NCBI RefSeq assembly: GCF_000308675.1
Contig: NZ_BAGE01000041.1
Span: forward strand, 1 to 64,000
Direction of reading: 5' to 3'
Length of the DNA stretch: 64,000 bases
DNA from: Nocardia paucivorans NBRC 100373
Lineage (GTDB): Bacteria; Actinomycetota; Actinomycetes; Mycobacteriales; Mycobacteriaceae
Shown here: positions 1-9,919 of the stretch, one piece after another
Numbering within the stretch: the first letter of the stretch is position 1
Layout of the letters: the number at the start of each line of letters is the position of its first letter
The notes under the pieces: generated by a model
Seen by the model: only the letters and a program-made list of their open reading frames with translations
Database searches by the model: none
Told to the model about the DNA's origin: nothing
Translations under genes and position numbers: made by a program

Positions 1-97
1 CATCCTTGCGGCGGGGTCTGGCACACAGCACCCGACCGTTGTCGATGTGCACCCAGGCCACCGTATCGATGAAGTCCGCACCCGATACTCCTGTCAC
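1..97 (-). CDS. NUDIX hydrolase, 5' end only (cut by window edge)
   Basis: Only the first 32 codons are inside the window. They start at a GTG (95-97), with an in-frame TAG four codons upstream (107-109), and read VTGVSGADFIDTVAWVHIDN followed by GRVLCARPRRKD. The pattern of a hydrophobic strand, a short turn, then a strand ending in Arg/Lys is how many NUDIX pyrophosphatases begin, just before the GGK..GE part of the fold. The NUDIX box itself lies outside the window, so the substrate cannot be guessed. There is no clear Shine-Dalgarno sequence. The next gene (192-1307) lies on the same strand, upstream in transcription, 94 bp away. The call rests on a short stretch. Confidence 0.55.
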   Translation of the reverse strand, partial: MTGVSGADFIDTVAWVHIDNGRVLCARPRRKD

Positions 98-191
98 CCG
101 GGTAGCCTAACGAGGATCGCGTACCCGCATCTCGCGCTCCCGACGCCGAAAGCGACGACCGAGGTCGAGCGACATGGAATCGAGGCGCCCC

Positions 192-1307
192 TCACGCCGC
201 GATACGCAGACCCAGTTCCGACTGCCCCAGCGCCACACCCACTCGCGTGACGGCCTCGTCCAGTCCGGCACGGGGCAGCGGCGCCCCGTCGAACATCTCC
301 ACCGCGACGGCCCCGTCGAGAATTTCCCAGGTGCCCGCGATCCGACCGCCCACCACGACCAGCGGCGCGATCCACCCCGCCGTCCGACTCACCGCTCGCC
401 GATGCGCGGCCGGCAGCAGCGCGGTGTCGCCGGTACCGGGGCCCAGAACGTACTGGTCGAATCCGCCCAATAGATGCACCGAGGTCGCGGGATCGGTATC
501 GAGGAGTTCGTCGACATCCGCGCGACGCAGATGGCCGCGGCGGCCTTCGACCTCGACTTCGATCAGTTCGTCCCCCAGATCGGCGAACCAGCGCCGCACG
601 GTCGCCTTACGGTGGGCGCCCCGGGTGAGCCAGGCATCGAACGTGTCCGGAGTGGCGGGGCCGTAGACACCCAGGTAGGCGGGAATCACGATCGCCGCGG
701 CCCGGTCCGGTTCCGGGAGGCCGGGCCAGTCGGGGATCGCCCGGGCGGGGGTGGTGAACGTGACCGCGTTACCGCGCATCGGCCCGTGGCACAACGCTCC
801 CTGCCAGGCCAGGGGTTTGAGCAGCGTTCCCCACCCCGAGCCCAGATGTTCGGCCAACGGAGCGAGTTCCGGTTCGGTGACCAGTTCGGCGACCAGCTCC
901 GCTCGGGTGAGTATCGCGGTGTCGAGCAGATGCGCGACCCTGTCGGCCAGTGTCGCCATCTGTGCCGGGGAGATGCCGAAATTACGCTGCCAGACCGGTT
1001 TCTCCCAGGTGCGCGCGGCGCCGACGAGACCGAGGCAGGCCGCCGCCAGATCCGGCGTCATGGCATGCAGTGTTCCCCGCATGGCCCAGGTCTTGATCAG
1101 CTCACCGGCGGCCAACGCGCGCCCCACCGCATCGCGTTCCGGGTGCTGCCGACGCAGCGCAACGGCCAGTTCCGCGGTGGAGGCCACCTGCGCCTGCACT
1201 CCGCACAGCCGCCGGGCCACCGCGACCGCGTCGTCCGCGGTCGGCGGGGCGACGAATTGTCGCCGTAACCGCCAGGCGAACACCTGCTCCCAGCCGACCC
1301 GGATCAT
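192..1307 (-). CDS. AlkZ-like winged-helix DNA-binding protein (HTH_42 family)
   Basis: The protein has 371 residues. The start is the ATG at 1305-1307, chosen because GGAAGGTGG lies 4-5 bases upstream; the frame is open further upstream but that part is low-complexity. It reads like the winged-helix superfamily that includes the DNA glycosylase AlkZ, which unhooks bulky alkyl and crosslink lesions. Family hallmarks are the N-terminal WRLRRQF segment, the GVQAQ motif at residues 36-40 and a C-terminal GRIAGTW..LDG-type region. The Gln-x-Gln pair (Q38, Q40) matches the catalytic QxQ of AlkZ, although many relatives in Actinobacteria are uncharacterised. It is transcribed alone and away from the nuo cluster. 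The family is fairly sure; glycosylase activity is inference. Confidence 0.75.
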   Translation of the reverse strand: MIRVGWEQVFAWRLRRQFVAPPTADDAVAVARRLCGVQAQVASTAELAVALRRQHPERDAVGRALAAGELIKTWAMRGTLHAMTPDLAAACLGLVGAARTWEKPVWQRNFGISPAQMATLADRVAHLLDTAILTRAELVAELVTEPELAPLAEHLGSGWGTLLKPLAWQGALCHGPMRGNAVTFTTPARAIPDWPGLPEPDRAAAIVIPAYLGVYGPATPDTFDAWLTRGAHRKATVRRWFADLGDELIEVEVEGRRGHLRRADVDELLDTDPATSVHLLGGFDQYVLGPGTGDTALLPAAHRRAVSRTAGWIAPLVVVGGRIAGTWEILDGAVAVEMFDGAPLPRAGLDEAVTRVGVALGQSELGLRIAA

Positions 1308-1495
1308 CGACCCACCTTCCGCATCCGATGTCGTTGCATTTCGTCCGGTGCACCGGGCACCCCCGCATACCGTAGGCCGGCACACCGACACCGAGGGCGG
1401 GTGATATCGCCCGGCGACGCCCGGCCGGCACGGCGAAACGCATCGATCCGGCGAAGCTGCCCCCGCGGAGGCCGTAGCGGACGTACCATTCCGAC

Positions 1496-1906
1496 GTGGC
1501 CGATACGAATCCCCCCACCACCCTGCGGGTTCTGGTCTACAGCAGCGATGCCGACACCCGGAGCCAGGTGATCCTGGCGCTGGGCAGACGGCCGCACCCC
1601 GCTCTACCGCCGTTCGACTACATCGAAGTGGCCACCGCACCGGTGGTGTTGCAGCACATGGACGCGGGTGAGGTCGATCTGGCCATTCTCGACGGTGAAT
1701 CCACCCCCGTCGGCGGTCTCGGTGTCGCCAAACAGCTCAAGGACGAAATCGATAACTGCCCACCGCTGGTGGTGCTCACCGGCCGGGCCGATGACGCCTG
1801 GTTGGCGAGTTGGTCCCGTGCGGAGGCCATGGTCGCGCACCCCATCGATCCGTTCCGCCTCACCGAAACCGTGGTGGCGTTACTGCGGAACCGCTCGGCG
1901 GCCTGA
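1496..1906 (+). CDS. Receiver-like protein, homologue of mycobacterial Rv3143
   Basis: The protein has 136 residues and starts with GTG. It has the fold order of a CheY-type receiver domain and no output domain: strand RVLVYSSDADTR, AILDGES around residue 60, LVVLTG around 97, and AHPIDPFRL near the end. The usual switch Lys is not obvious: the KP pair of receivers appears here as HPID. The acidic D/E pair after strand 1 is reduced to SSDAD, so phosphorylation is doubtful. From memory, M. tuberculosis Rv3143 is a stand-alone receiver just upstream of nuoA, which fits this position 337 bp before nuoA. TACCAT at 1484-1489 sits just before the start and could be a -10 for leaderless transcription. 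Confidence 0.75.
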   Translation: MADTNPPTTLRVLVYSSDADTRSQVILALGRRPHPALPPFDYIEVATAPVVLQHMDAGEVDLAILDGESTPVGGLGVAKQLKDEIDNCPPLVVLTGRADDAWLASWSRAEAMVAHPIDPFRLTETVVALLRNRSAA

Positions 1907-2243
1907 AGCACATCCAGCCCCTTCCATGACCGTTCACGTGCCCTGATTAGCCTCGTTTGCTCATAAATGTCAGTTTCGAATTCGATCAAATGGGCTGTTG
2001 AAACCGTGATCGTGCAGCCGAAACGGTTGTAGGCTGTGCCGTAGCTCACATGAGCGCGGGAGATGACGCGATACCCCGCGACGCCAGATTCCCCCACAGC
2101 CCCGCCTCGTCGGACGAGCCACCCTCACCCGACGAGGCCATGAGGCGATCCGGCATTGCGGGGCACCCGCCACCCACCCGAACCCCATTGAGGACGGACG
2201 GCACAACCGCCCGCTCCAGTTCGCAAGGAGGGGAAGTGCAGTC
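1907..2243. other. Intergenic region upstream of nuoA
   Basis: This 337 bp stretch has no credible gene. It should hold the promoter of the nuo operon. The first 140 bases are visibly AT-richer than the surroundings. I could not pick a convincing -35/-10 pair. The only clear structure is the inverted repeat at 2002-2028, reported separately. The last bases carry a strong Shine-Dalgarno AAGGAGGGG (2225-2233) for the GTG start of nuoA at 2244. Confidence 0.6.
2002..2028. promoter_or_regulatory. Inverted repeat in the nuo leader (possible operator)
   Basis: AACCGT (2002-2007) and ACGGTT (2023-2028) are perfect reverse complements separated by 15 bp, about 220 bp upstream of nuoA. The 21-bp centre-to-centre spacing of the arms is two helical turns, as expected for a dimeric regulator. 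Six-base arms can occur by chance, so this is only a candidate site. Confidence 0.3.
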
Positions 2244-2624
2244 GTGAACACCGAACTGCCGATACTGGTACTCGGCGCGGTCGCCGCCGCATTCGCCGTG
2301 GTCTCGGTGCTGATCGCGAGCCTGATCGGTCCGAAACGCTACAACCGAGCGAAACTACAGGCCTACGAATGCGGTATAGAGCCCACGCCCCACGCGGTCT
2401 CCGGGGGCCCGGGAAGTACGACGGGGCAACGTTTCCCGGTGAAGTACTACCTCACCGCGATGTTGTTCATCATCTTCGACATCGAGATCGTCTTCCTCTA
2501 CCCGTGGGCGGTCCACATCGATGCGCTGGGGGTGTTCGGCCTGGTCGCCATGGCGTTGTTCATCGTCAACGTCTCGGTCGCCTACGCCTACGAATGGCGT
2601 CGCGGCGGCCTGGGCTGGGACTGA
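2244..2624 (+). CDS. nuoA: NADH-quinone oxidoreductase subunit A
   Basis: This 126-residue membrane subunit of complex I helps seal the quinone-binding region between the peripheral and membrane arms. Three transmembrane helices are visible: residues about 5-28, 62-82 and 90-112. The family signature YECGIEP follows the first helix, and the conserved loop ends with FPVKYYL. The start is GTG at 2244 with AAGGAGGGG 10 bases upstream. It is the first gene of the 14-gene nuo operon; nuoB follows after 74 bp. Confidence 0.97.
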   Translation: MNTELPILVLGAVAAAFAVVSVLIASLIGPKRYNRAKLQAYECGIEPTPHAVSGGPGSTTGQRFPVKYYLTAMLFIIFDIEIVFLYPWAVHIDALGVFGLVAMALFIVNVSVAYAYEWRRGGLGWD

Positions 2625-2698
2625 CGCGCACGAACCGACAACCGATCCCCCGCGCCCGCGGGGGGTGCCCCCGTAGTCGACCCCCAGGAGTAACCGAC

Positions 2699-3253
2699 AT
2701 GGGTCTGGAAGAAAAACTGCCCAGCGGCTTCGTGCTCAGTACCGTCGAAGCCCTGGCGGGTTATATGCGCAAGGGTTCGCTGTGGCCGGCCACCTTCGGC
2801 CTCGCCTGCTGCGCCATCGAGATGATGTCCACCGGTGCCGGACGCTTCGACTCGGCGCGCTTCGGTATGGAGGTGTTCCGCGCCTCCCCTCGACAGGCCG
2901 ATCTGATGATCGTCGCCGGTCGGGTGAGCCAGAAGATGGCACCGGTTCTACGGCAGGTCTACGACCAGATGACCGAGCCGAAATGGGTACTGGCCATGGG
3001 TGTCTGCGCCTCCTCGGGAGGCATGTTCAACAACTATGCCATCGTCCAGGGCGTAGACCATGTGGTGCCGGTCGACATCTACCTACCCGGCTGCCCCCCA
3101 CGGCCGGAGATGCTGCTCAACGCGATTCTGGCGCTGCACGACAAGATTCAACGGACGCCGATGGGTGTGAACCGCGAAGAGGCCATCCGCGCCGCGGAAC
3201 AGGCCGCACTGGCGGCCACGCCGACCATCCGCATGGAGGGCCTGCTGCGATGA
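2699..3253 (+). CDS. nuoB: NADH-quinone oxidoreductase subunit B
   Basis: This 184-residue peripheral subunit carries the terminal 4Fe-4S cluster N2, which hands electrons to quinone. The four cysteine ligands are C37 and C38 ([10 protein letters not shown]), C103 (GVCASSGG) and C132 (LPGCPPRPE), with the same 1/65/29 spacing as in E. coli. The start is ATG 2699 with GGAG nearby (2687-2690); the open frame upstream of it overlaps nuoA and is not coding-like. The stop overlaps the nuoC start as ATGA (3250-3253), which implies coupled translation. Confidence 0.97.
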   Translation: MGLEEKLPSGFVLSTVEALAGYMRKGSLWPATFGLACCAIEMMSTGAGRFDSARFGMEVFRASPRQADLMIVAGRVSQKMAPVLRQVYDQMTEPKWVLAMGVCASSGGMFNNYAIVQGVDHVVPVDIYLPGCPPRPEMLLNAILALHDKIQRTPMGVNREEAIRAAEQAALAATPTIRMEGLLR

Positions 3254-3972
3254 GCGTCGACCACCCCGAAAACACCGGCACTTCCGGCGGATCCGCACAC
3301 CCCGCCGACACCGACGCCGAGATCATCGGTGTCCGCCGCGGCATGTTCGGCGCATCCGACACCGAGGACACCTCCGGATACGGGCGACTGATCCGCAAGA
3401 TCACCCTGCCCGGCAGTACCCCGCCACCGTACGGCGGTTACTTCGACACCATCGTCGAAGCACTGGAACATGCGCTGCCGTCGGGGATCGACTTCGAGAC
3501 CGCCATCGAGAAGGTTGTGGTCGACCGCGACGAACTCACCCTGCACGTACGACGAGAACGGCTACCGACCGTGGCCCGCGCACTACGCGACGACCCGGCA
3601 CTGCGGTTCGAACTCTGCCTCGGGGTCAGCGGCGTCCACTACCCGGAGGACACCGACCGCGAACTGCACGCCGTGTACCACCTGATGTCGATCACCCACG
3701 GTCGGCGAGTGCGCCTGGAGGTGTCCGTTCCCGACACCGATCCCCATATTCCGTCGCTGTACCGGGTGTATCCCACCACCGACTGGCACGAGCGGGAAAC
3801 CTACGACTTCTTCGGTATCCGGTTCGACGGGCATCCCTCGCTCACCCGCATCACCATGCCCGACGACTGGCGCGGTCACCCCCAGCGCAAGGACTACCCG
3901 CTCGGCGGGATACCGGTCGAATACAAGGGCGCGCGCATCCCGCCGCCCGACGAGCGGAGGGCATACAGCTGA
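3250..3972 (+). CDS. nuoC: NADH-quinone oxidoreductase subunit C
   Basis: This is a 240-residue peripheral-arm subunit of the 30-kDa family. The conserved signature [18 protein letters not shown] lies near the C-terminus and is followed by [16 protein letters not shown]. About 45 N-terminal residues are Ser/Thr/Asp-rich and precede the core; a similar mobile extension is typical of actinobacterial NuoC. It starts by a 4-base overlap with nuoB, and its stop TGA (3970-3972) shares one base with the ATG of nuoD, so all three are translated as a coupled block. NuoC and NuoD are separate genes here, unlike the fused NuoCD of enterobacteria. Confidence 0.96.
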   Translation: MSVDHPENTGTSGGSAHPADTDAEIIGVRRGMFGASDTEDTSGYGRLIRKITLPGSTPPPYGGYFDTIVEALEHALPSGIDFETAIEKVVVDRDELTLHVRRERLPTVARALRDDPALRFELCLGVSGVHYPEDTDRELHAVYHLMSITHGRRVRLEVSVPDTDPHIPSLYRVYPTTDWHERETYDFFGIRFDGHPSLTRITMPDDWRGHPQRKDYPLGGIPVEYKGARIPPPDERRAYS

Positions 3973-5366
3973 TGAGCGAAATCGATATCAGGCCCGGTAC
4001 CACCCCCGGGCAGGAGCGCGGCAACCCGAGCGGAAATCCCGGCGAACCCCCTCGCGCCGACGACACCACCGGACCGAACGAAGCACCTGTCGTCACCGTG
4101 GTGGGGCAGGACTGGAGCGATGTCGCCGAGGCCCTGCGCGGAGCGGGCGAGGAACGCATCGTCGTCAATATGGGTCCGCAGCATCCGTCGACCCACGGTG
4201 TGCTGCGGCTGATCCTGGAGATCGAGGGCGAGACCGTGGTCGAGGCCCGCTGCGGAATCGGCTACCTGCACACCGGGATCGAGAAGAACCTCGAATTCCG
4301 CACCTGGGCGCAGGGCGTCACCTTCGTCACCCGCATGGACTACCTGTCGCCGTTCTTCAACGAAACCGCCTACTGCCTCGGGGTGGAGAAACTGCTCGGC
4401 ATCACCGAACAGATCCCCGAACGCGCCACCGTGGCGCGGGTCATGCTCATGGAGCTCAACCGGATCTCCTCGCATCTGGTGGCGCTGGCGACCGGCGGCA
4501 TGGAACTCGGCGCACTCACCCCGATGCTGTTCGGGTTCCGGGAACGCGAACTCGTCCTCGACGTCTTCGAGGCCATCACCGGGCTGCGGATGAACCACGC
4601 CTACATCCGTCCCGGCGGACTCGCCCAGGACATCCCCGACGACGCCGTGACCAAGGTGCGCGAACTGCTGCAACTGATGCCGAAACGGTTGCGGGACATG
4701 GAGCACCTGCTCACCCACAACCCGATCTTCAAGGCCCGCACCTGCAATATCGGCTACCTCGATCTCACCGGCTGTATGGCACTCGGGATCACCGGCCCGG
4801 TCCTGCGCTCCACCGGGCTACCGCACGACCTGCGCAAGGCCATGCCCTACTGCGATTACCAAACCTACGAATTCGATATCCCCACCACCGACACCTGTGA
4901 CTGCTACGGGCGCTACCTCATCCGGATCGAGGAGATGAAGGAGTCGCTGAAGATCGTCGAACAGTGCCTGGACCGGCTGCGGCCCGGGCCGGTGATGATC
5001 GAGGACCAGAAGATCGCCTGGCCCGCCGACCTCCAACTCGGCCCCGACGGTCTCGGCAACTCGCCCCGACACATCGGTCGGATCATGGGCACCTCCATGG
5101 AGGGGCTGATCCACCATTTCAAGCTCGTCACCGAAGGTATTCGGGTCCCCGCAGGCCAGGTGTACGTCGCGGTGGAATCGCCGCGCGGCGAACTGGGGGT
5201 GCACATGGTCAGCGACGGCGGCACCCGGCCCTATCGCGTGCACTACCGCGACCCCTCGTTCACGAATCTGCAAGCGGTGGCGGCCATGTGCGAAGGCGGG
5301 ATGGTCGCCGATGTGATCGCCGCCGTGGCAAGTATCGATCCCGTCATGGGCGGAGTGGACCGATGA
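3972..5366 (+). CDS. nuoD: NADH-quinone oxidoreductase subunit D
   Basis: This is the 464-residue 49-kDa-type subunit that forms, with NuoB, the quinone-reduction pocket. The core begins near residue 58 with [16 protein letters not shown], the family hallmark, and contains [10 protein letters not shown] with its conserved His. The catalytic region later reads KIAWP and [10 protein letters not shown], and the C-terminus is DPVMGGVDR. The roughly 55 residues before the core are a Pro/Gly/Asp-rich extension not needed by the fold. The start is the ATG at 3972, overlapping the nuoC stop by one base. It ends in an ATGA overlap with nuoE. Confidence 0.97.
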   Translation: MSEIDIRPGTTPGQERGNPSGNPGEPPRADDTTGPNEAPVVTVVGQDWSDVAEALRGAGEERIVVNMGPQHPSTHGVLRLILEIEGETVVEARCGIGYLHTGIEKNLEFRTWAQGVTFVTRMDYLSPFFNETAYCLGVEKLLGITEQIPERATVARVMLMELNRISSHLVALATGGMELGALTPMLFGFRERELVLDVFEAITGLRMNHAYIRPGGLAQDIPDDAVTKVRELLQLMPKRLRDMEHLLTHNPIFKARTCNIGYLDLTGCMALGITGPVLRSTGLPHDLRKAMPYCDYQTYEFDIPTTDTCDCYGRYLIRIEEMKESLKIVEQCLDRLRPGPVMIEDQKIAWPADLQLGPDGLGNSPRHIGRIMGTSMEGLIHHFKLVTEGIRVPAGQVYVAVESPRGELGVHMVSDGGTRPYRVHYRDPSFTNLQAVAAMCEGGMVADVIAAVASIDPVMGGVDR

Positions 5367-6082
5367 CCGAAATACTGTTGCGTCTGAGCACCCGGCCGGA
5401 ACCCTTCCCGGCCGAGGTCCGAGCGCGTCTGGAACCGGACGCGAAACAGATCATCGCCCGATACCCGCAGCCGCGGTCGGCGCTACTGCCGCTACTACAC
5501 CTGGTACAGGCCGAAGAAGGGTATGTCAGCGGTGCCGGTATCGACTTCTGCGCCGAACAACTCGGTCTCACCGCCGCCGAGGTCACCGCGGTGGCCACCT
5601 TCTACTCGATGTACCGGCGCACCCCCACCGGCGACTACCACGTGGGGGTGTGCACCAACACCCTGTGTGCCGTCCTGGGCGGGGACGCCATCCTCGCCGC
5701 CCTGCGCGAACACCTGGGCATCGAGCACGGACAGACCACCGAGGACGGCACCATCACCCTCGAACACATCGAGTGCAACGCGGCCTGCGACTACGCCCCC
5801 GTCGTCATGGTGAACTGGGAGTTCTTCGACAACCAGACCCCGGAATCGGCGCGGGCCCTCGTCGACGCCCTACGCCGCGGCGACACCGTGACCCCCACCC
5901 GCGGCGCACCGCTGTGCACCTTCCGAGAGACCGCCCGCATCCTGGCCGGTTTCCCCGACGAACGCCCCGGAGCCCTCGACGGCGAACCGGGCGCTCCCAC
6001 ACTCGCCGGGGTGGACCTCGCGCGCGAACACGGGATGAGCGCGCCCGACCCCGCCGACACCGATCCCACCAGGGGTGCGTGA
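5363..6082 (+). CDS. nuoE: NADH-quinone oxidoreductase subunit E
   Basis: This 239-residue subunit has a thioredoxin-like fold and binds the 2Fe-2S cluster N1a next to the FMN site of NuoF. The four ligands are C97 and C102 (VCTNTLC) and C138 and C142 ([10 protein letters not shown]). The family core ends near residue 170; about 65 further residues form a Pro/Asp/Gly-rich tail, longer than in E. coli. It starts inside the nuoD stop (ATGA). Its TGA is followed one base later by the ATG of nuoF. Confidence 0.96.
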   Translation: MTEILLRLSTRPEPFPAEVRARLEPDAKQIIARYPQPRSALLPLLHLVQAEEGYVSGAGIDFCAEQLGLTAAEVTAVATFYSMYRRTPTGDYHVGVCTNTLCAVLGGDAILAALREHLGIEHGQTTEDGTITLEHIECNAACDYAPVVMVNWEFFDNQTPESARALVDALRRGDTVTPTRGAPLCTFRETARILAGFPDERPGALDGEPGAPTLAGVDLAREHGMSAPDPADTDPTRGA

Positions 6083-6083
6083 T

Positions 6084-7415
6084 ATGACGACGCTGACACC
6101 CGTACTCAGCCGGAACTGGGGCCGACCGCGTTCGTGGACCCTGGACGCCTATCGCGCACACGACGGATACCGGGCCCTGCCGATCGCCCTGGGCATGTCC
6201 CCCGACGAGGTCATCCAAACGGTCAAGGACGCGGGATTGCGCGGCCGCGGCGGCGCCGGATTCCCCACCGGAATGAAATGGGGTTTCATCCCGCAGGCCC
6301 CCGAACCCGACGGCAGCGTCAAACCCCACTACCTGGTGGTCAACGCCGACGAATCCGAGCCGGGGACCTGCAAGGACATCCCCCTCATGCTCGCCGAACC
6401 GCATGCGTTGATCGAAGGGGTGATCATCGCCGCCTACGCCATCCGCGCCGGACACGCCTTCATCTACCTGCGCGGCGAGGTCGTTCCCGTACTGCGCCGC
6501 CTACAGGCGGCGGTCGCCGAGGCCTACGCCGCCGGGTTGCTGGGCCGAAATATCCTCGGCTCCGGCTACGACCTCGAACTGATCGTGCACGCCGGCGCAG
6601 GGGCCTATATCTGCGGTGAGGAGACAGCGCTGCTGGATTCCCTCGAGGGCCGCCGCGGTCAGCCCCGACTACGACCGCCGTTTCCCGCGGTGGCGGGTCT
6701 TTACGCGAGCCCGACCGTGGTCAACAATGTCGAATCCATCGCCAGCGTGCCACCCATAATCCGCAACGGCACCGCCTGGTTCCGATCCATGGGCAGCGAG
6801 AAATCCCCCGGATTCACCCTGTACTCGCTGTCCGGCCACGTCACCCGACCGGGCCAGTACGAGGCCCCGCTGGGGATCACCCTGCGGGAACTGCTCGACT
6901 ACGCCGGCGGTGTCCGCGCCGGCCATGATCTGAAGTTCTGGACCCCCGGCGGCTCGTCCACCCCCCTGCTCACCGCCGAACACCTCGATATTCCCCTGGA
7001 CTACGAGAACGTGGCCGCCGCCGGCTCCATGCTCGGCACCAAGGCGCTGCAGATCTTCGACGAAACCACCTGCGTGGTACGAGCGGTTCTGCGCTGGACG
7101 GAGTTCTACGCACACGAATCCTGCGGTAAGTGCACACCGTGCCGGGAAGGCACCTATTGGCTGGTTCAGCTGCTCACCCGACTCGAGGCCGGTAAAGGCA
7201 CCGAGGCCGACCTGGAGAAACTGAACGACATCTGCGACAACATCAACGGCAAATCGTTCTGCGCCCTCGGCGACGGCGCCGCCAGTCCGATCATCTCCTC
7301 ACTGAAGTATTTCCGCGACGAGTACCTCGAGCATCTACGGCACGGCGGCTGCCCGTTCGACCCCGCCCGCAGCACCGCCTGGGCCGACGCCGCGCCCGGA
7401 GAGGGAGTCCGATGA
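6084..7415 (+). CDS. nuoF: NADH-quinone oxidoreductase subunit F (NADH/FMN-binding)
   Basis: This 443-residue subunit oxidises NADH and holds FMN and the 4Fe-4S cluster N3. The FMN/NADH-binding glycine-rich segment [13 protein letters not shown] lies near residue 56, and [14 protein letters not shown] is near 173. Cluster ligands are C347, C350 and C353 ([12 protein letters not shown]) and C393 (FCALGDG). I chose ATG 6084 rather than the in-frame GTG at 6075. AGGGG (6071-6075) is well placed for the ATG, and the GTG start would overlap nuoE for no gain. The 3' end overlaps nuoG by 4 bases. Confidence 0.96.
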   Translation: MTTLTPVLSRNWGRPRSWTLDAYRAHDGYRALPIALGMSPDEVIQTVKDAGLRGRGGAGFPTGMKWGFIPQAPEPDGSVKPHYLVVNADESEPGTCKDIPLMLAEPHALIEGVIIAAYAIRAGHAFIYLRGEVVPVLRRLQAAVAEAYAAGLLGRNILGSGYDLELIVHAGAGAYICGEETALLDSLEGRRGQPRLRPPFPAVAGLYASPTVVNNVESIASVPPIIRNGTAWFRSMGSEKSPGFTLYSLSGHVTRPGQYEAPLGITLRELLDYAGGVRAGHDLKFWTPGGSSTPLLTAEHLDIPLDYENVAAAGSMLGTKALQIFDETTCVVRAVLRWTEFYAHESCGKCTPCREGTYWLVQLLTRLEAGKGTEADLEKLNDICDNINGKSFCALGDGAASPIISSLKYFRDEYLEHLRHGGCPFDPARSTAWADAAPGEGVR

Positions 7416-9919
7416 CCGCCACCGTCCGCACCGACACCAGCAGCAGCCGGCCCGCCGACCTGGTCACCGTCACCATCGACGGCACCACCGTCAGCGTTCC
7501 CGCGGGCACCCTGCTCATCCGCGCCGCGGAGCTGATCGGCATCCAGATCCCCCGCTTCTGCGACCATCCACTCCTCGACCCGGTCGGCGCCTGCCGCCAA
7601 TGCCTGGTGGAGGTGGAGGGACAACGCAAACCGGTGGCCTCCTGCACCGTGGCCGTCACCGACGGGATGGTCGCGCACACCCAGCTCGGTTCCCCGGTCG
7701 CCCGGAAGGCCCAAGAGGGTGTGATGGAGCTGCTGCTGATCAACCATCCGCTGGACTGCCCGATCTGCGACAAGGGCGGCGAATGCCCATTGCAGAACCA
7801 GGCCATGTCCACCGGACGACCCGAAACCCGATTCGAGGGCACCAAACGCACCTATCCCAAACCCATCCCGCTGTCCAGCGCAGTGCTGCTGGACCGGGAA
7901 CGGTGTGTTCTGTGCGCCCGCTGCACCCGGTTCTCCCAGCAGATCGCGGGTGATCCCTTCATCGAACTGCTGGAGCGTGGGGCATTACAACAGGTCGGCA
8001 CCGCCGACGCCGAACCCCTCAACTCCTATTTCTCCGGCAACACCGTGCAGATCTGTCCGGTCGGGGCGCTCACCGGCACCAGTTACCGGTTCCGCGCCCG
8101 CCCGTTCGATCTGGTGTCCAGCCCGAATATCTGCGAACACTGCGCCTCGGGCTGCGCCCAACGCACAGACCACCGTCGCGGTAAGGTCCTGCGCCGGCTG
8201 GCCGGCGACGACCCGCAGGTGAACGAGGAATGGAATTGCGACAAGGGCCGCTGGGCATTCGCCTACGGCACCGAACCCGATCGGATCACCACCCCGCTGC
8301 TGCGCGGCCCCGACGGTGAACTGGCCCCCTGCTCCTGGTCCGAGGCCCTCGCCGCCGCCGCACGTGGTCTGCGGGCGGCGTCCGACGGTGTGGGGGTGCT
8401 GGTCGGCGGCCGGGCCACCCAGGAAGACGCCTACGCCTACGCCAAGTTCGCCCGCGTCGTGCTGGGGACCAACGATATAGATTTCCGGGCCCGCCTCCAT
8501 TCCGCCGAGGAGGCCGACTTCCTCGCCGCTCGCGTCGCGAACCGGGCCGGCGGGGTGAGCTACGACGGGCTGGCCGCCGCACCGGTCGTGCTGCTCGTCG
8601 ACTTCGAGCCCGAAGAAGAATCGCCGATCGTCTATCTGCGTCTGCGTAAGGCGGCCCGCACCCGCAACCTGCGGATCTACTCCCTGGCCGCCTACGCCTC
8701 CCGCGGACTGGAGCGTATGTCGGGCACACTCATCCCGACGATCCCGGGCGACCAGGCCCGGCTGTTGGACATCATTCGGGCATGCGGCTCCCCCGACGGC
8801 AACCCGAACCCGGGTCACCACTCGGAACTCGACACCGTATTCGCCGAACTCGGCCGGCTGCTTCGCCAACCGGGTGCGGTGGTCATGGTCGGAGAACGTG
8901 CCGCCGCCGCACCCGGCACCCTGTCGGCGACGGCACGACTGGCCGACGAGACCGGCGCCGCCCTGGCCTGGGTGCCGCGCCGGGCCGGTGAACGCGGCGC
9001 GGTGGCGGCCGGTGCGCTGCCCGACCTGCTGCCGGGCGGGCATCCGCTGATCGACGCCCGCGCCCGCAGCCGGGTCGGTGCGGTGTGGAACATGCCGGAG
9101 CCGCCCACCGAACCCGGACGCGATACCGACGGTATCCTCGCCCGCGCCTCCGCCCGACGCGCACTCCTCGTCGGCGGTGTGGAACTCGCCGACCTGCCCG
9201 ATCCACACCGGGCCCGGACCGCGATCGACATCACCGGTTTCGTCGTCGCACTCGAACAGCGGCACAGCGAGGTCACCGCCCGCGCCGATGTGGTCTTCCC
9301 GGTGGCCACGGCCATGGAGAAATCCGGCACATTCCTCACCTGGGAGGGCCGTCCACGTCCCTTCGACACCGCCCTGGGCGAAAGCACCGTCCGGCGCGCC
9401 GCGGCACCGCTGTCCGACCAACGGGTCCTGCACGCCCTCGCCGCCGAGATGGGCGTATCACTGGGACTGCCCGATACCGCCGCCGCCCGTGCCGAACTCG
9501 CCCGAATCGGCACCTGGGACGGGCCGCCACCACCCGACCCCACCCGGCTTCCCGACCCGCTTCCCCGCCCCGAACCCGGCACCGCCGTCCTGACCGGCTG
9601 GCGGATGCTGCTGGACCGGGGACGTATGCAGGACGGGGCACCCGATCTGGCCGGCACCGCCCGACCACCGGTGGCGCGACTGTCCGCAACCACCGCGGCG
9701 GAAATCGGCGCCCGTGACGGCCATCCGATCACCGTGCACACCGACAACGGTGCGATCACCCTTCCCCTGACCGTCACCGAGATGCCCGACCGGGTGGTGT
9801 GGCTACCACTGAACTCGCCCGGATCCACGGTGTACGCCGACCTGGGCGCCCGACCCGGTGAGGTCGTGACCCTACGACGCGCCGACGAGCGGACGGAGGA
9901 GGAACACCCCCATGTATGA
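7412..9919 (+). CDS. nuoG: NADH-quinone oxidoreductase subunit G
   Basis: This 835-residue iron-sulfur subunit passes electrons from N3 down the chain. The first 220 residues hold the ferredoxin-like 2Fe-2S site ([19 protein letters not shown]). They also hold the His/Cys-ligated N5 site ([19 protein letters not shown]) and a 4Fe-4S pair region ([10 protein letters not shown] ... ICPVGAL). A molybdopterin-oxidoreductase-like domain follows from about residue 230, starting [12 protein letters not shown] and WNCDKGRW, the ligands of the extra N7 cluster found in bacterial NuoG. No Mo ligand is expected. The 3' end overlaps nuoH by 8 bases. Confidence 0.96.
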   Translation: MTATVRTDTSSSRPADLVTVTIDGTTVSVPAGTLLIRAAELIGIQIPRFCDHPLLDPVGACRQCLVEVEGQRKPVASCTVAVTDGMVAHTQLGSPVARKAQEGVMELLLINHPLDCPICDKGGECPLQNQAMSTGRPETRFEGTKRTYPKPIPLSSAVLLDRERCVLCARCTRFSQQIAGDPFIELLERGALQQVGTADAEPLNSYFSGNTVQICPVGALTGTSYRFRARPFDLVSSPNICEHCASGCAQRTDHRRGKVLRRLAGDDPQVNEEWNCDKGRWAFAYGTEPDRITTPLLRGPDGELAPCSWSEALAAAARGLRAASDGVGVLVGGRATQEDAYAYAKFARVVLGTNDIDFRARLHSAEEADFLAARVANRAGGVSYDGLAAAPVVLLVDFEPEEESPIVYLRLRKAARTRNLRIYSLAAYASRGLERMSGTLIPTIPGDQARLLDIIRACGSPDGNPNPGHHSELDTVFAELGRLLRQPGAVVMVGERAAAAPGTLSATARLADETGAALAWVPRRAGERGAVAAGALPDLLPGGHPLIDARARSRVGAVWNMPEPPTEPGRDTDGILARASARRALLVGGVELADLPDPHRARTAIDITGFVVALEQRHSEVTARADVVFPVATAMEKSGTFLTWEGRPRPFDTALGESTVRRAAAPLSDQRVLHALAAEMGVSLGLPDTAAARAELARIGTWDGPPPPDPTRLPDPLPRPEPGTAVLTGWRMLLDRGRMQDGAPDLAGTARPPVARLSATTAAEIGARDGHPITVHTDNGAITLPLTVTEMPDRVVWLPLNSPGSTVYADLGARPGEVVTLRRADERTEEEHPHV

